Positions 17,614 through 26,172 of a stretch of 64,000 nt of DNA are shown one piece after another (position 1 is the stretch's first letter; the number at the start of each line of letters is the position of its first letter). A program made the translations under genes and the position numbers. The notes below the pieces were generated by a model. It saw only the letters and a program-made list of their open reading frames with translations. It was not told where the DNA came from and did no database searches. The stretch is from Chelatococcus caeni (GTDB lineage: Bacteria > Pseudomonadota > Alphaproteobacteria > Rhizobiales > Beijerinckiaceae), in the NCBI RefSeq assembly GCF_014196925.1, contig NZ_JACIEN010000009.1, positions 1 to 64,000 of the forward strand, read 5' to 3'.

Positions 17614-18389
17614 GTCATCAGCCATCCGCCGGCGACGTCGCAGACCTGGCCGGTCACGAAGGCGGCCTTGTCGGAGGTCAGGAAGAGGCACATCCCGGCG
17701 ACCTCGTCGGGTGTGCCGAGCCTTTGCAGCGGCGTTGCCAGCCGCACGGCTTCGTTTGCTTCCGCGGCCGTGCCGCGCATGAGGGGAGTGTCGATGCGGC
17801 CCGGGGCGACGGCATTGACCGTGATGCCCGCGGGGCCGAGCTCGCCGGCCAGATGCTTGGTGAAACCGATGAGGGCCGCCTTGGTCGCCGCATAATGCAC
17901 GCCGACGATGTCGCAATAGGTGCGGCCGGCGACGGAGGAGATGCTGACGATGCGCCCGTAACCGGCCTCGCGCATCTGCGGCACGACCGCGCGCGTCACT
18001 AGGAAGGCGCCCGTCAGGTTCACGTCGAGCACGCGGCGCCATTCGGCCGCCTGCATCTCCCAGACGAAGGCCTTGCCGCCGGCGCTGCCCGATTTCGGCG
18101 AGATGCCGGCGTTGTTGACGAGCAGCGTGACGGGGCCGAGCGTCTCGGTGCCGTGCCTGACGGCCGCCGCGACCGACGCCTCGTCCGCGACGTCCGCCGC
18201 CACGGCGACGGCGCGCCAGCCCCGGGCCATTGCGGCCCCGGCCGCTTCCTCTGCGAGCGCCCTGTCGTGGTCGAGGTAGATGACGCCGGCGCCGGCGGCT
18301 GCATGCGCATCGGCGATGGCGCGGCCGATACCGCGCCCGGCGCCCGTCACCAGCGCCACCCGGCCGGCATGGGAGCTCGCGTCAGTCAC
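17610..18389 (-). CDS. Short-chain dehydrogenase/reductase (SDR)
   Basis: The 259-residue classical SDR has TGAGRGIGRAI, NNAGIS, SISSVAG with catalytic Ser, and YAATK. LDHD after the second strand favours NAD. It ends in DVAGGWLMT. It overlaps the upstream quinone oxidoreductase gene by eight bases and the downstream SDR gene by four, so the operon is tightly coupled. It is similar in plan to its neighbour but not a close copy. Confidence 0.9.
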   Translation of the reverse strand: MTDASSHAGRVALVTGAGRGIGRAIADAHAAAGAGVIYLDHDRALAEEAAGAAMARGWRAVAVAADVADEASVAAAVRHGTETLGPVTLLVNNAGISPKSGSAGGKAFVWEMQAAEWRRVLDVNLTGAFLVTRAVVPQMREAGYGRIVSISSVAGRTYCDIVGVHYAATKAALIGFTKHLAGELGPAGITVNAVAPGRIDTPLMRGTAAEANEAVRLATPLQRLGTPDEVAGMCLFLTSDKAAFVTGQVCDVAGGWLMT

Positions 18390-19386
18390 GGCGCATCTCC
18401 AGCATGATCTTGCCCTGATGGGCGCTCGATTCCATCAGCTCGTGCGCGGCGCGCGTCTCGGCAAGCGGGAAGGTGGCGTGCACGATGGGGCGCACCCTGC
18501 CCGCTTCGAGAAGCGGCCAGATCTTCTCGCGCAGTTCGTCGGCGATCGCCTTCTTGAGCGCGACGGAGCGGGCGCGCAGCGTCGATCCGGTGATGGTCTG
18601 GCGCTTCAGCATCAGCGGCATCAGGTCGAGCTCGACCTTGCTCGTCTGCAGGAAGGCGATCTGCACCAGCCGGCCCTCGACGGCGAGGACGCTGAGGTTG
18701 CGCGCGATATAGGGGCCGCCGACCATGTCGAGCACCACGTCGACGCCGCGCCCGCCGGTGAGCGCCTTGACCCCGGCGACGAAATCCTTGTCGCGGTAGT
18801 TGATGGCGGCATCGGCGCCGAGACCGAGGCAGAAGTCGCATTTCTCCTGCGATCCGGCGGTGGCGTAGACGGTGGCGCCGAAAGCCTTGGCGAGCTGGAT
18901 CGCGGTGGAGCCGATGCCGCTCGAGCCGCCGTGGACGAGCAGCGTCTCGCCCTCCCGGAGCCGCCCGCGGGTGAAGAGGTTGTCGTAGACCGTGAAATAG
19001 GTCTCCGGCAGGCCGGCCGCCTCGGTCAGGGAGAGCGGCGCCGGCACGGGCAGGCACAGCGGGGCGTCGGCCACGCAATATTCCGCATAGCCGCCACTGA
19101 TGACGAGGGCGCAGACCTTCTCGCCCGGCCGCGGGCTCGTCACACCTTCGCCGACGGCGACGACGGTGCCGGCGACCTCGAGCCCCGGGATGTCGGTCGC
19201 GCCGGGGGGCGGGGGATAGTTGCCGGCCCGCTGCAGGCAGTCCGGCCGGTTGACGCCGGCCGCCGCCACTTCGATGAGCACCTGTCCGGGGCCGGGTGTC
19301 GGGACGGGCGCGGTTTCGACGCGGATCACCTCGGGGCCGCCGGCACCGTCGAAACGGGCCTGCCGCATGGAAGCGGGAACGGTCAT
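18382..19386 (-). CDS. NAD(P)H:quinone oxidoreductase, PIG3-like MDR family
   Basis: The 334-residue protein is a zinc-free medium-chain reductase. The N-terminal part carries AAGVNRPDCLQRAGNYPPPPGATDIPGLEVAGTV, very like the PIG3/quinone oxidoreductase group, and the Rossmann part has LLVHGGSSGIGSTAIQLAK. Such enzymes reduce quinones or enones with NADPH. The ATG at 19386 has CCGGAGG upstream and heads the minus-strand operon. An upstream in-frame extension overlaps the regulatory region and is rejected. Confidence 0.9.
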   Translation of the reverse strand: MTVPASMRQARFDGAGGPEVIRVETAPVPTPGPGQVLIEVAAAGVNRPDCLQRAGNYPPPPGATDIPGLEVAGTVVAVGEGVTSPRPGEKVCALVISGGYAEYCVADAPLCLPVPAPLSLTEAAGLPETYFTVYDNLFTRGRLREGETLLVHGGSSGIGSTAIQLAKAFGATVYATAGSQEKCDFCLGLGADAAINYRDKDFVAGVKALTGGRGVDVVLDMVGGPYIARNLSVLAVEGRLVQIAFLQTSKVELDLMPLMLKRQTITGSTLRARSVALKKAIADELREKIWPLLEAGRVRPIVHATFPLAETRAAHELMESSAHQGKIMLEMRRD

Positions 19387-19475
19387 GGACTTTCCTCCGG
19401 CTGTGCAACTTGGCCGGCCCGGGAGCGGGCCACCGTCGCATCTAATCATCATCGTCGTTCGTAGCAATTTGCCAC

Positions 19476-19486
19476 TTGTCAGGCAA
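19476..19486. promoter_or_regulatory. Candidate GntR/FCD operator between divergent operons
   Basis: TTGTCAGGCAA is one base from the TTGTCNGACAA type of palindrome recognised by many FCD-class GntR regulators. It lies within the 228-base gap between the quinone oxidoreductase gene (-) and livK (+). The regulator gene closes the minus-strand operon, so binding here could control both directions. The match is by eye only. Confidence 0.45.
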
Positions 19487-19614
19487 CTTGGTTATCTTCA
19501 TTATCCGCGCCGGACCGGGAACAATAAGACCGGCCGCCGGCCCAGGGACTGCCAAGAGGCCGCCTGCCATGGGGCTGCCCGCGCGGCGCCGCCGCGGGGT
19601 AGAAGGAGGAAACG

Positions 19615-20829
19615 ATGAAGGTTCTTATCAAGGCGGCGCTGGCCGCCGGCCTGGCGCTGTCCGCAGCGCCGTCTTTCGCTCAGGATGCCGTCAGGATCGG
19701 CGCGCTCTATCCGTTCTCCGGCGGCCTTGCCCTGCTCGGCGACGAGAGCTTCCGCGGCCTCGAGCTCGCCATCGAGGAGCGCAACGCCGCCGGCGGCCTC
19801 AACGGCCGCAAGATCGAGATGGTGCGGGGCGACGCCGTCGATCCCAACCAGGCGGTGGGCGAGGCGCGGCGCCTCGCCTCCGTCGACAAGGTGTCGGTGA
19901 TCTTCGGCACCTATTCCTCGTCGCTGTCGCTTGCCGCGACCCAGGTCGCCGAACTTGCCGGCGTGCCTTACTTCGAGCTCGGCGCCATTTCCGATCCGAT
20001 CACCGAGCGCGGCTTCAAGAACGTCTACCGCACCAATCCGACGGCGCGCATCTTCGCCAACCGCATGGTCGATGCGGTGGCCGAGGCGGTGGCGCCGGCG
20101 CTCGGCACCGACGCCAAGAGCCTCAAGGTGGCGATCATCCACGAGGATTCGCTCTATGGCCAGACGGTCGCCGGCTACCAGCAGGCGCGCGCCAAGGAGG
20201 TGGGGCTCAACCTCGTCGAGACGCTGCCCTATTCGGCGAAGTCGGTGGACCTGACGCCGGTCATCCTGCGCCTCAAGTCGGCCGGGGCCGACGTCGTGCT
20301 GCAGACCTCCTACCAGAACGACACGGTGCTCTTCTTCCGCCAGATGAAGGAGCAGGGCTTCAAGCCCAAGGCCGTGATGGGCGCGGGCGGCGGCTATTCC
20401 CTGCGCGACACCATGCAGGCGGTGGGCCCCGAGAACATGGAAGGAGCGCTCAACGTCGACTTCACCCAATACCGCACCAATCCCAAGGCCGCTCCCGGCA
20501 TCGGGGAATTCGTGAAGAAGTACGAGGCGAAGTACGGCACGGCGCCGCGCTCCGGCCACAGCCTCGCCAACTACATGGGCGCCAAGGTGCTGCTCGACGC
20601 CATGGCCTCCGCCAAGGACTTGACCGCCCCGGCCATCCGCGAGGCGGTGATGGCGGTTGACGTCGCCGAGGGCACGACGGCGACCGGCTGGGGCGCCAAG
20701 TTCAACGAGGCCGGCCAGAACGAGCGCGCCACGCCCTTCCTGATGCAGTGGCAGGGCGGCGAGCTCCTCACGGTCTTCCCGGCCGATGCCGCGGTTGCCG
20801 AGATGAAGACCGGCATCGGAGCCGAGTAG
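19615..20829 (+). CDS. Periplasmic substrate-binding protein, LivK-type ABC importer
   Basis: The 404-residue precursor has a Sec signal (about 1-23, cleavage after PSFAQ) and a Peripla_BP_6 fold: RIGALYPFSGGLALLGDESFRGLELAIEE, then a switch in IFGTYSSSLSLAATQVAE, and IHEDSLYGQTVAGYQ. The family binds branched-chain amino acids, amides, aromatic acids and other small carboxylates, so the ligand is not predictable. The start has AAGGAGGAAACG immediately upstream. It heads a five-gene transport and catabolism operon on the plus strand. Confidence 0.92.
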   Translation: MKVLIKAALAAGLALSAAPSFAQDAVRIGALYPFSGGLALLGDESFRGLELAIEERNAAGGLNGRKIEMVRGDAVDPNQAVGEARRLASVDKVSVIFGTYSSSLSLAATQVAELAGVPYFELGAISDPITERGFKNVYRTNPTARIFANRMVDAVAEAVAPALGTDAKSLKVAIIHEDSLYGQTVAGYQQARAKEVGLNLVETLPYSAKSVDLTPVILRLKSAGADVVLQTSYQNDTVLFFRQMKEQGFKPKAVMGAGGGYSLRDTMQAVGPENMEGALNVDFTQYRTNPKAAPGIGEFVKKYEAKYGTAPRSGHSLANYMGAKVLLDAMASAKDLTAPAIREAVMAVDVAEGTTATGWGAKFNEAGQNERATPFLMQWQGGELLTVFPADAAVAEMKTGIGAE

Positions 20830-20843
20830 CGCGCCCGCCCAAG

Positions 20844-20868
20844 CCGGGGCGCGCTCGCCGCGCCCCGG
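20844..20868 (+). promoter_or_regulatory. Strong intercistronic hairpin between livK and livH
   Basis: A perfect 10-base-pair GC stem (20844-20853 with 20859-20868) encloses a five-base loop CTCGC. It lies 15 bases after the binding-protein stop and 43 bases before livH. No T-run follows. In many ABC operons such a hairpin protects the binding-protein mRNA or partly stops transcription, giving more binding protein than permease. Confidence 0.6.
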
Positions 20869-20910
20869 TCAGCAACGAAGAACAATGTTTCGCGGTCGGG
20901 AGGCCTCGCG

Positions 20911-21783
20911 ATGGACGTGCTTGTCCAGCTCATCCTCAACGGCATCATGCTCGGCAGCATGTACGCCATCATCAGCGTCGGGCTGACGCTGATCTTCGGC
21001 ATCGTCAGGGTCGTCAACTTCGCGCACGGCGAATTCCTGATGGTCGGGATGTATGCGGTCTATCTTCTGTCGCTGCATCTCGGCCTGCACCCCTATGTCT
21101 CGGCGGTGCCGATGGTGCTCATGCTGTTCGCCGTCGGGGCGCTGGTGCAGCGCTTCATCATCCAGCCGCTTCTCGGGGCCGACGAGCACATCCAGATCTT
21201 CGCCACGGTCGGCCTCTCCACCGCGCTGATCAATCTGGCGCTCCTCGTCTTCGGCGCCGATCTCTATTCGGTGCAGGCGCCCGGCGTGCGCCAGCCGCTG
21301 TCGATCGGCGGCTACACCGTGCTCTATGCCCAGGTGGTGATGCTCGTGAGCGCGCTCGTGCTCGTCGCCGGCCTGCATCTCTTCATGCAGAGGACGCCGC
21401 TCGGCCGCGCCATCCGCGCCACGGCCCAGAACCGCAACGCGGCTCAGCTCATGGGCGTCCGCGTCGACCGCATCTACGTCATCGCCTTCGGCCTCGGGGC
21501 CGCCTGCGTCGGCCTTGCGAGCGCGCTCATCTCGCCGCTCTTCCCGGTGACGCCGACCATCGGCACCTATTTCGTGCTCACCGCCTTCGTCGTCGTCGTG
21601 CTCGGCGGCATGCGCAGCATGTACGGCGCCTTTCTCGGCGCCATGATCATCGGCATCGTCGACAGCCTGTCCGGCTACTACATCGCGCCCGACCTCAAGG
21701 AGGTCGTCTATTTCGCGATCTTCATCCTCATCCTCATCTTCAAGCCGACCGGCCTGTTCGGCTTCGGCCGCGGCACGGAGTGA
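20911..21783 (+). CDS. livH: LivH-type ABC permease
   Basis: The 290-residue inner-membrane permease has eight or so helices and the family blocks LILNGIMLGSMYAIISVGLTLIFG, NFAHGEFLMVGMY and TAQNRNAAQLMGVRVDRIY (the coupling loop). It pairs with the LivM domain of the next gene. The next gene starts four bases after its stop. Confidence 0.93.
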   Translation: MDVLVQLILNGIMLGSMYAIISVGLTLIFGIVRVVNFAHGEFLMVGMYAVYLLSLHLGLHPYVSAVPMVLMLFAVGALVQRFIIQPLLGADEHIQIFATVGLSTALINLALLVFGADLYSVQAPGVRQPLSIGGYTVLYAQVVMLVSALVLVAGLHLFMQRTPLGRAIRATAQNRNAAQLMGVRVDRIYVIAFGLGAACVGLASALISPLFPVTPTIGTYFVLTAFVVVVLGGMRSMYGAFLGAMIIGIVDSLSGYYIAPDLKEVVYFAIFILILIFKPTGLFGFGRGTE

Positions 21784-21787
21784 GCCC

Positions 21788-23623
21788 ATGACCGTGAGAG
21801 TCTCGTTGAGCGAAGCTCCCCCCGCCGGCCGTCTCGCCGCGCTCATGGCCTGGCTCGGCAACCCGCGCGTCTACACGTCGCTCGCGGCCCTGTCGCTCAT
21901 CCTCGTCATTCCGATCGTCGTCGATTCGCCCTTCATCGTGCACGTCTTCGTCACGATCTGCGTCTTCGCCGGCCTGTCGACGGCCTGGAACATCGTCGGC
22001 GGCTATGCCGGGCAACTGTCGCTCGGCCACATGGTGTTCTACGGCATCGGCGCCTATACGACGGCGCTGCTCATCCAGCACTTCGGGCTGACGCCGTGGC
22101 TCGGCATGTGGGTGGGCGCCGTCGTGTCCGTCGCCGTCTCGGTCTTCATCGGCTATCCGTGCTTTCGTCTGCGCGGGCCATTCTTCGCGCTCGCGACCAT
22201 CGCCTTTTTGGAGGTCGTGCGCCTGCTCGCCATCCATTTCCACGGCTTCACCGGCGGCTCGGCGGGGCTCATCGTGCCGCTGAAGCTCGGCTGGACGTGG
22301 ATGATCTTCCAGGACAAGATCAACTATCTCTACATCGCCTTCGGCCTGCTGCTCCTGACGCTCGCCATCTCCTACGCCATCCGCTCCTCGCGCCTCGGCT
22401 ACTACCTCACCGCCGTGCGCGAGCGCGAGGAGGCCGCCTCGGCGGCCGGCATCTCCAACACGGGCGTCAAGCTCAAGGCCGTGATGATCTCGGCGGCGCT
22501 GACGAGCCTCTTCGGCTCCTTCCACGCCATGTATCTCACCTTCCTCGAGCCGGAGACGATGTTCTCGCTGGCGAATTCCGTGTCGATCGCCATGTTCGCG
22601 CTCATCGGCGGGCTCGGCACGGTGGCGGGGCCGCTCCTCGGCACCGTCCTCGTCGTGCCGATCGCGGAGCTCGCGCGCGGCTGGCTCGGCGCTTCCGCCA
22701 ACGGCCTGCACGGTTTCGTCTACGGCGTCGTGCTCGTGCTCATCACGCTGACGCTGCCGGGGGGCCTCGCCGGCACCTTCGGGCCGCGCGTCACGGCCCT
22801 CATCGACAGGCTGCCGGGCCGGCGCGTGCCGCCGGACCGGGAGGCGCCGGCCCTGCGCCGCATGGAGGGCACGCCCGGCGAGCCGGTGCTGGAGACGCGT
22901 GACCTCGTCATGAAGTTCGGCGGTCTCACGGCGACCGACCATGTGTCGATCACGCTCCGGCGCGGCGAGATCCTCGGCGTCATCGGGCCGAACGGCGCCG
23001 GCAAGACGACGGTGTTCAACCAGATCTCCGGCTTCCTGAAGCCGACGTCCGGCACGGTGGTCATCTATGATGCCGAAGGCCGGCCGGTGACGCCGGCGCG
23101 GGCGGACGAATATGCCCGCCTCGGCGTCGGCCGCACGTTCCAGATCGTGCAGCCCTTCGGCAAGCTGACGGTGATCGAGAACATCATGATCGGCGCCTTC
23201 ATGCGCCACACGTCGGTGGACGACGCACGCGCCGCGGCCCTGCGCATCGCGCGGCTCGTCGGCCTCCTCCACGTGAAGGATGTCGAGGCGCGCAACCTGC
23301 CCATCGGCGACCTGAAGCGCCTCGAGGTTGCCCGCACCCTCGCCACCGAGCCGTCGATCCTGCTGCTCGACGAGGTCATGGCGGGCCAGAACCAGACCGA
23401 CACCCAGAAGATGGTGGAGCTCATCCGCACCATCCGGGACACGGGCGTCACGGTCATCGCCATCGAGCACAACATGCAGGCCATCATGAGCCTGTCGGAC
23501 CGCATCGTCGTCATCGATTCCGGCAAGGTCATCGCGGAGGGCGATCCCCAGGAGGTGGTACGCAACCGCCGCGTCATCGAGGCCTATCTCGGAGAGGACT
23601 TCGTCGATGCTCAAGGTCTCTAA
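21788..23623 (+). CDS. LivM permease fused to LivG ATPase
   Basis: The 611-residue protein joins two subunits that are often separate. Residues 1 to about 340 are the LivM permease (NIVGGYAGQLSLGHMVFYGIGAYT, then ISNTGVKLKAVMISAAL as coupling loop). Residues about 362-605 are an ATPase with Walker A GPNGAGKTT (about 400), Q-loop in GRTFQIVQPF, and Walker B ILLLDEVMAGQNQTD. The ABC signature is unusual: LPIGDLKRLEVA stands where LSYGQQRRLEIA is usual in LivG. The catalytic Glu is present, and the switch His is in IEHNM. Its end overlaps the livF start by 17 bases. Confidence 0.92.
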   Translation: MTVRVSLSEAPPAGRLAALMAWLGNPRVYTSLAALSLILVIPIVVDSPFIVHVFVTICVFAGLSTAWNIVGGYAGQLSLGHMVFYGIGAYTTALLIQHFGLTPWLGMWVGAVVSVAVSVFIGYPCFRLRGPFFALATIAFLEVVRLLAIHFHGFTGGSAGLIVPLKLGWTWMIFQDKINYLYIAFGLLLLTLAISYAIRSSRLGYYLTAVREREEAASAAGISNTGVKLKAVMISAALTSLFGSFHAMYLTFLEPETMFSLANSVSIAMFALIGGLGTVAGPLLGTVLVVPIAELARGWLGASANGLHGFVYGVVLVLITLTLPGGLAGTFGPRVTALIDRLPGRRVPPDREAPALRRMEGTPGEPVLETRDLVMKFGGLTATDHVSITLRRGEILGVIGPNGAGKTTVFNQISGFLKPTSGTVVIYDAEGRPVTPARADEYARLGVGRTFQIVQPFGKLTVIENIMIGAFMRHTSVDDARAAALRIARLVGLLHVKDVEARNLPIGDLKRLEVARTLATEPSILLLDEVMAGQNQTDTQKMVELIRTIRDTGVTVIAIEHNMQAIMSLSDRIVVIDSGKVIAEGDPQEVVRNRRVIEAYLGEDFVDAQGL

Positions 23624-24311
23624 CATCACCGCCGGCTACGGGCGCACCGTCATCCTTCAGGATGTGTCGATCGAGGTTGGGCGCGGCGAGGTCGTCACCA
23701 TCATCGGCGCCAACGGCGCGGGCAAGACGACGCTGCTGCGCGCCATCTCGGGGCTCGTGAAGCCGAGCGCCGGCCGCATCACGTTCGACGGCACCGACAT
23801 CGCCGGCATGGCGCCGGCCGACATCGTGGGCCGCGGCCTCGTCCAGGTGCCGGAGGCGCGCCAGCTCTTCCCGGTGATGAGCGTGCGCGACAACGTGCTC
23901 ATGGGCGCCTACCATCCCGCCGCGCGGGCCGGAGCGGACAGGCGCTTCGCCGAGGTGCTCGACCTCTTCCCCCGCATCGGCGAGCGGCTCGACCAGCTCG
24001 CCGGCTCCCTGTCGGGCGGCGAGCAGCAGATGGTCGCCATCGCCCGCGGGCTGATGGCCAATCCCAAGCTGCTGATGCTGGACGAGCCGTCCCTCGGCCT
24101 CGCGCCGATCATCGTGCAGCAGATGTTCGGCATCGTCGACCGCATCTGCGAGATGGGCACCACCGTGCTCCTCGTCGAGCAGAAGGCGTTCCACGCGCTC
24201 AAGATCGCCCATCGCGCCTATGTCATCGAGAACGGCCGCATCGCCATCGAGAACACGGGCGCCGGGCTGCTCGCCGATCCGCACATCAAGACTGCCTATC
24301 TCGGCATCTGA
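23607..24311 (+). CDS. livF: LivF-type ABC ATPase
   Basis: The 234-residue ATPase has Walker A GANGAGKTT, the canonical signature LSGGEQQMVAIARGL, and Walker B LLMLDEPSLGLAP. VPEARQLFPVMSVRDNVLMGAY is the typical LivF block. With the noncanonical LivG half in the preceding gene, the pair could form one degenerate and one normal ATP site. Confidence 0.94.
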   Translation: MLKVSNITAGYGRTVILQDVSIEVGRGEVVTIIGANGAGKTTLLRAISGLVKPSAGRITFDGTDIAGMAPADIVGRGLVQVPEARQLFPVMSVRDNVLMGAYHPAARAGADRRFAEVLDLFPRIGERLDQLAGSLSGGEQQMVAIARGLMANPKLLMLDEPSLGLAPIIVQQMFGIVDRICEMGTTVLLVEQKAFHALKIAHRAYVIENGRIAIENTGAGLLADPHIKTAYLGI

Positions 24312-24329
24312 CAGCCGCGGGAACCCAAG

Positions 24330-25124
24330 ATGAACATCACCGGAACCACCCGGGTCTGGGGCATCCTTGCCGACCCGATCCACCACGTGAAGACGCCGCA
24401 GGCGCTCAACCCCATGATGGCGGCGCGCGGTGTCGACGGCGTCATGGTGCCGATGCATGTCGGCGCCGGTGAGCTCGCCGCGGTGGTCAGCGCCGTGCGG
24501 CATGTGCGCAACTTAGGCGGCTTCATCGTCACCGTGCCGCACAAGACTGCGATCGTCGCGCTGTGCGACGAAGCCTCCGAGACCGCCCGGCGCGTCGGGG
24601 CCGCCAATTGCGTGCGTCGCGAACAGGATGGCCGGCTCGTCGCCGACATGCTCGACGGTAAGGGCTTCGTCGCCGGGCTCAAGCGCGAGGGCATCGATCC
24701 GAAGGGGATGGGCGTTCTCCTCGCCGGTGCCGGCGGCGCGGCGAATGCCATCGCCTTCGCGCTCGCCGAGGCGGGCGTGAAGCGCCTCGCCATTGCCAAC
24801 CGCACCAAGGCGAAATCCGATGATCTGGCCGCACGCCTCAGCAAGGCCTTCCCCGCGCTGCCCGTCACGACGGAGCCGGGCGGCGTCGGCGGCTACGACC
24901 TCGTCGTGAACGCGACCTCGCTGGGGTTGCGCGAGGGGGATCCGCTGCCGGTCGATGCTACGGGGCTGACGAGCGGCCAGACGGTGGCGGAGGTCATCAT
25001 GCAGCCGGCGGAGACGGCGCTCATGGCCGCGGCCCGGGCGCGCGGCTGCCGCGTCCATCCCGGCAAGCCGATGCTCGAATGCCAGCTCGACCTGATGGCC
25101 GATTTCCTGGGGATGCGCGCATGA
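24330..25124 (+). CDS. Shikimate dehydrogenase-like oxidoreductase, probably catabolic
   Basis: The 264-residue protein has the AroE fold: a substrate domain with TVPHK (catalytic Lys about 72), GAANCV, MLDGKGF (conserved Asp), a Rossmann motif GAGGAANAIAFAL, and NATSLGL. The usual S-x-S carboxylate-binding motif near residue 15 is replaced by DPIHHVKTPQALN. Thus the catalytic pair is kept while the substrate pocket differs, arguing for an AroE-like enzyme acting on another cyclic hydroxy acid. NRTKAK after the Rossmann strand suggests NADP use. Context with the importer and SDR genes supports a degradative role. Confidence 0.87.
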   Translation: MNITGTTRVWGILADPIHHVKTPQALNPMMAARGVDGVMVPMHVGAGELAAVVSAVRHVRNLGGFIVTVPHKTAIVALCDEASETARRVGAANCVRREQDGRLVADMLDGKGFVAGLKREGIDPKGMGVLLAGAGGAANAIAFALAEAGVKRLAIANRTKAKSDDLAARLSKAFPALPVTTEPGGVGGYDLVVNATSLGLREGDPLPVDATGLTSGQTVAEVIMQPAETALMAAARARGCRVHPGKPMLECQLDLMADFLGMRA

Positions 25125-25879
25125 GCACGGATCGTTCGCAGGATCTTGCCGGCCGCGTCGCGCTCGTCACCGGCGGCGGCTCCGGCATCGGGCTCGCCAT
25201 GGTGCGGCTGCTTGCGGCGCGCGGCGCGCGCGTGGCGGTGCTCGACCGCGATGCGGAGGTGGCCGGGGCCCTGCCCGCGGGCGTCGCGCTCCACACGGCC
25301 AGCGTCGAGGATCCGGACGCCGTGGCGCGGGCCTATGATGCGGTCGAGCAGGCGTTCGGTCCGCTCGACATCGTCATCGCCAATGCGGGCGTGTCGCAGA
25401 ACGGCCCGACGCTGGAGCTCGACCTCGCCGGCTGGCGGCGGGTGATGAGCGTCAATCTCGACGGCGTCTTCGTCACGGCGCACGAGGCGGGCCGGCGCAT
25501 GGTGCCGCGCGGGCGCGGCGTCATCCTTCTTGTCTCCTCCATGTATGGCGTGGTCGCGGCGCCCGAGCGCCTCGGCTACTGCGTGTCGAAGGCGGGCGTC
25601 GCCATGATGGCCAAGGCGCTCGCCATCGAGTGGGCGCGCCACGGCGTGCGAGTCAACGCCATCGCCCCGGGCTACGTACGCACGCCCTTCCTGGAGGAGC
25701 TGATCGCGCGCGGCCGGCTCGACCCCGCGGCCATGGAGGGTCGTACGCCCATCGGCCGCCTCATCCGCCCGGACGAGATCGCCCAACTCGCCGCCTTCCT
25801 GGCATCGGACGAAGCCTCCGCCATCACCGGCCAGGTCGCAGGCGCCGACGGCGGCTGGACCGCCTACGGGTACATCTAG
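25121..25879 (+). CDS. Short-chain dehydrogenase/reductase (SDR)
   Basis: The 252-residue classical SDR has TGGGSGIGLAMV, LDRD (NAD preference), ANAGVS, LLVSSMYG with catalytic Ser and YCVSK. It ends DGGWTAYGYI. The ATG overlaps the stop of the shikimate-dehydrogenase-like gene as ATGA, so the two are coupled and may act in sequence on the same ring substrate. Confidence 0.91.
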   Translation: MSTDRSQDLAGRVALVTGGGSGIGLAMVRLLAARGARVAVLDRDAEVAGALPAGVALHTASVEDPDAVARAYDAVEQAFGPLDIVIANAGVSQNGPTLELDLAGWRRVMSVNLDGVFVTAHEAGRRMVPRGRGVILLVSSMYGVVAAPERLGYCVSKAGVAMMAKALAIEWARHGVRVNAIAPGYVRTPFLEELIARGRLDPAAMEGRTPIGRLIRPDEIAQLAAFLASDEASAITGQVAGADGGWTAYGYI

Positions 25880-25956
25880 GGGCTGCCATGATGCAGACAA
25901 AGCCCACAGCCGGGGCACCGGTGGAGTGCCGCCCTCAACGGCGGAGCGCCGCCATC

Positions 25957-26114
25957 CCCCTCTCCCCGCTTTGCGGTGGGGAGGGCCGGGGTGGGGGGCG
26001 GTGCCGCATGCCGGCGAGCCCGAGGATCTCAGCGGGGGCAAGGGATCGCATCGCAGCCGCGCACGCCAGCCCCCCACCCCTCGCCCCTCTCCGCCACTTC
26101 GCGGGGGGAGGGGA
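25957..26114. repeat. Pair of inverted GC-rich intergenic repeats
   Basis: The 293-base gap 25880-26172 holds two copies of an element of about 45 bases in opposite orientation: 25957-25999 and 26068-26114 (reverse complement). Each has a hairpin of the type CTCCCCGC-loop-GCGGGGAG followed by a GGGGTGGGGGGC tail. The form resembles the short palindromic intergenic repeats scattered in alphaproteobacterial genomes. Together they could form one large stem within the operon transcript. Confidence 0.6.
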
Positions 26115-26172
26115 CGCTCTGCGCTCTCTTCCGCGCGCCGAGCCCATCGCCGACAAGCTTTAGGAGCCGTCC

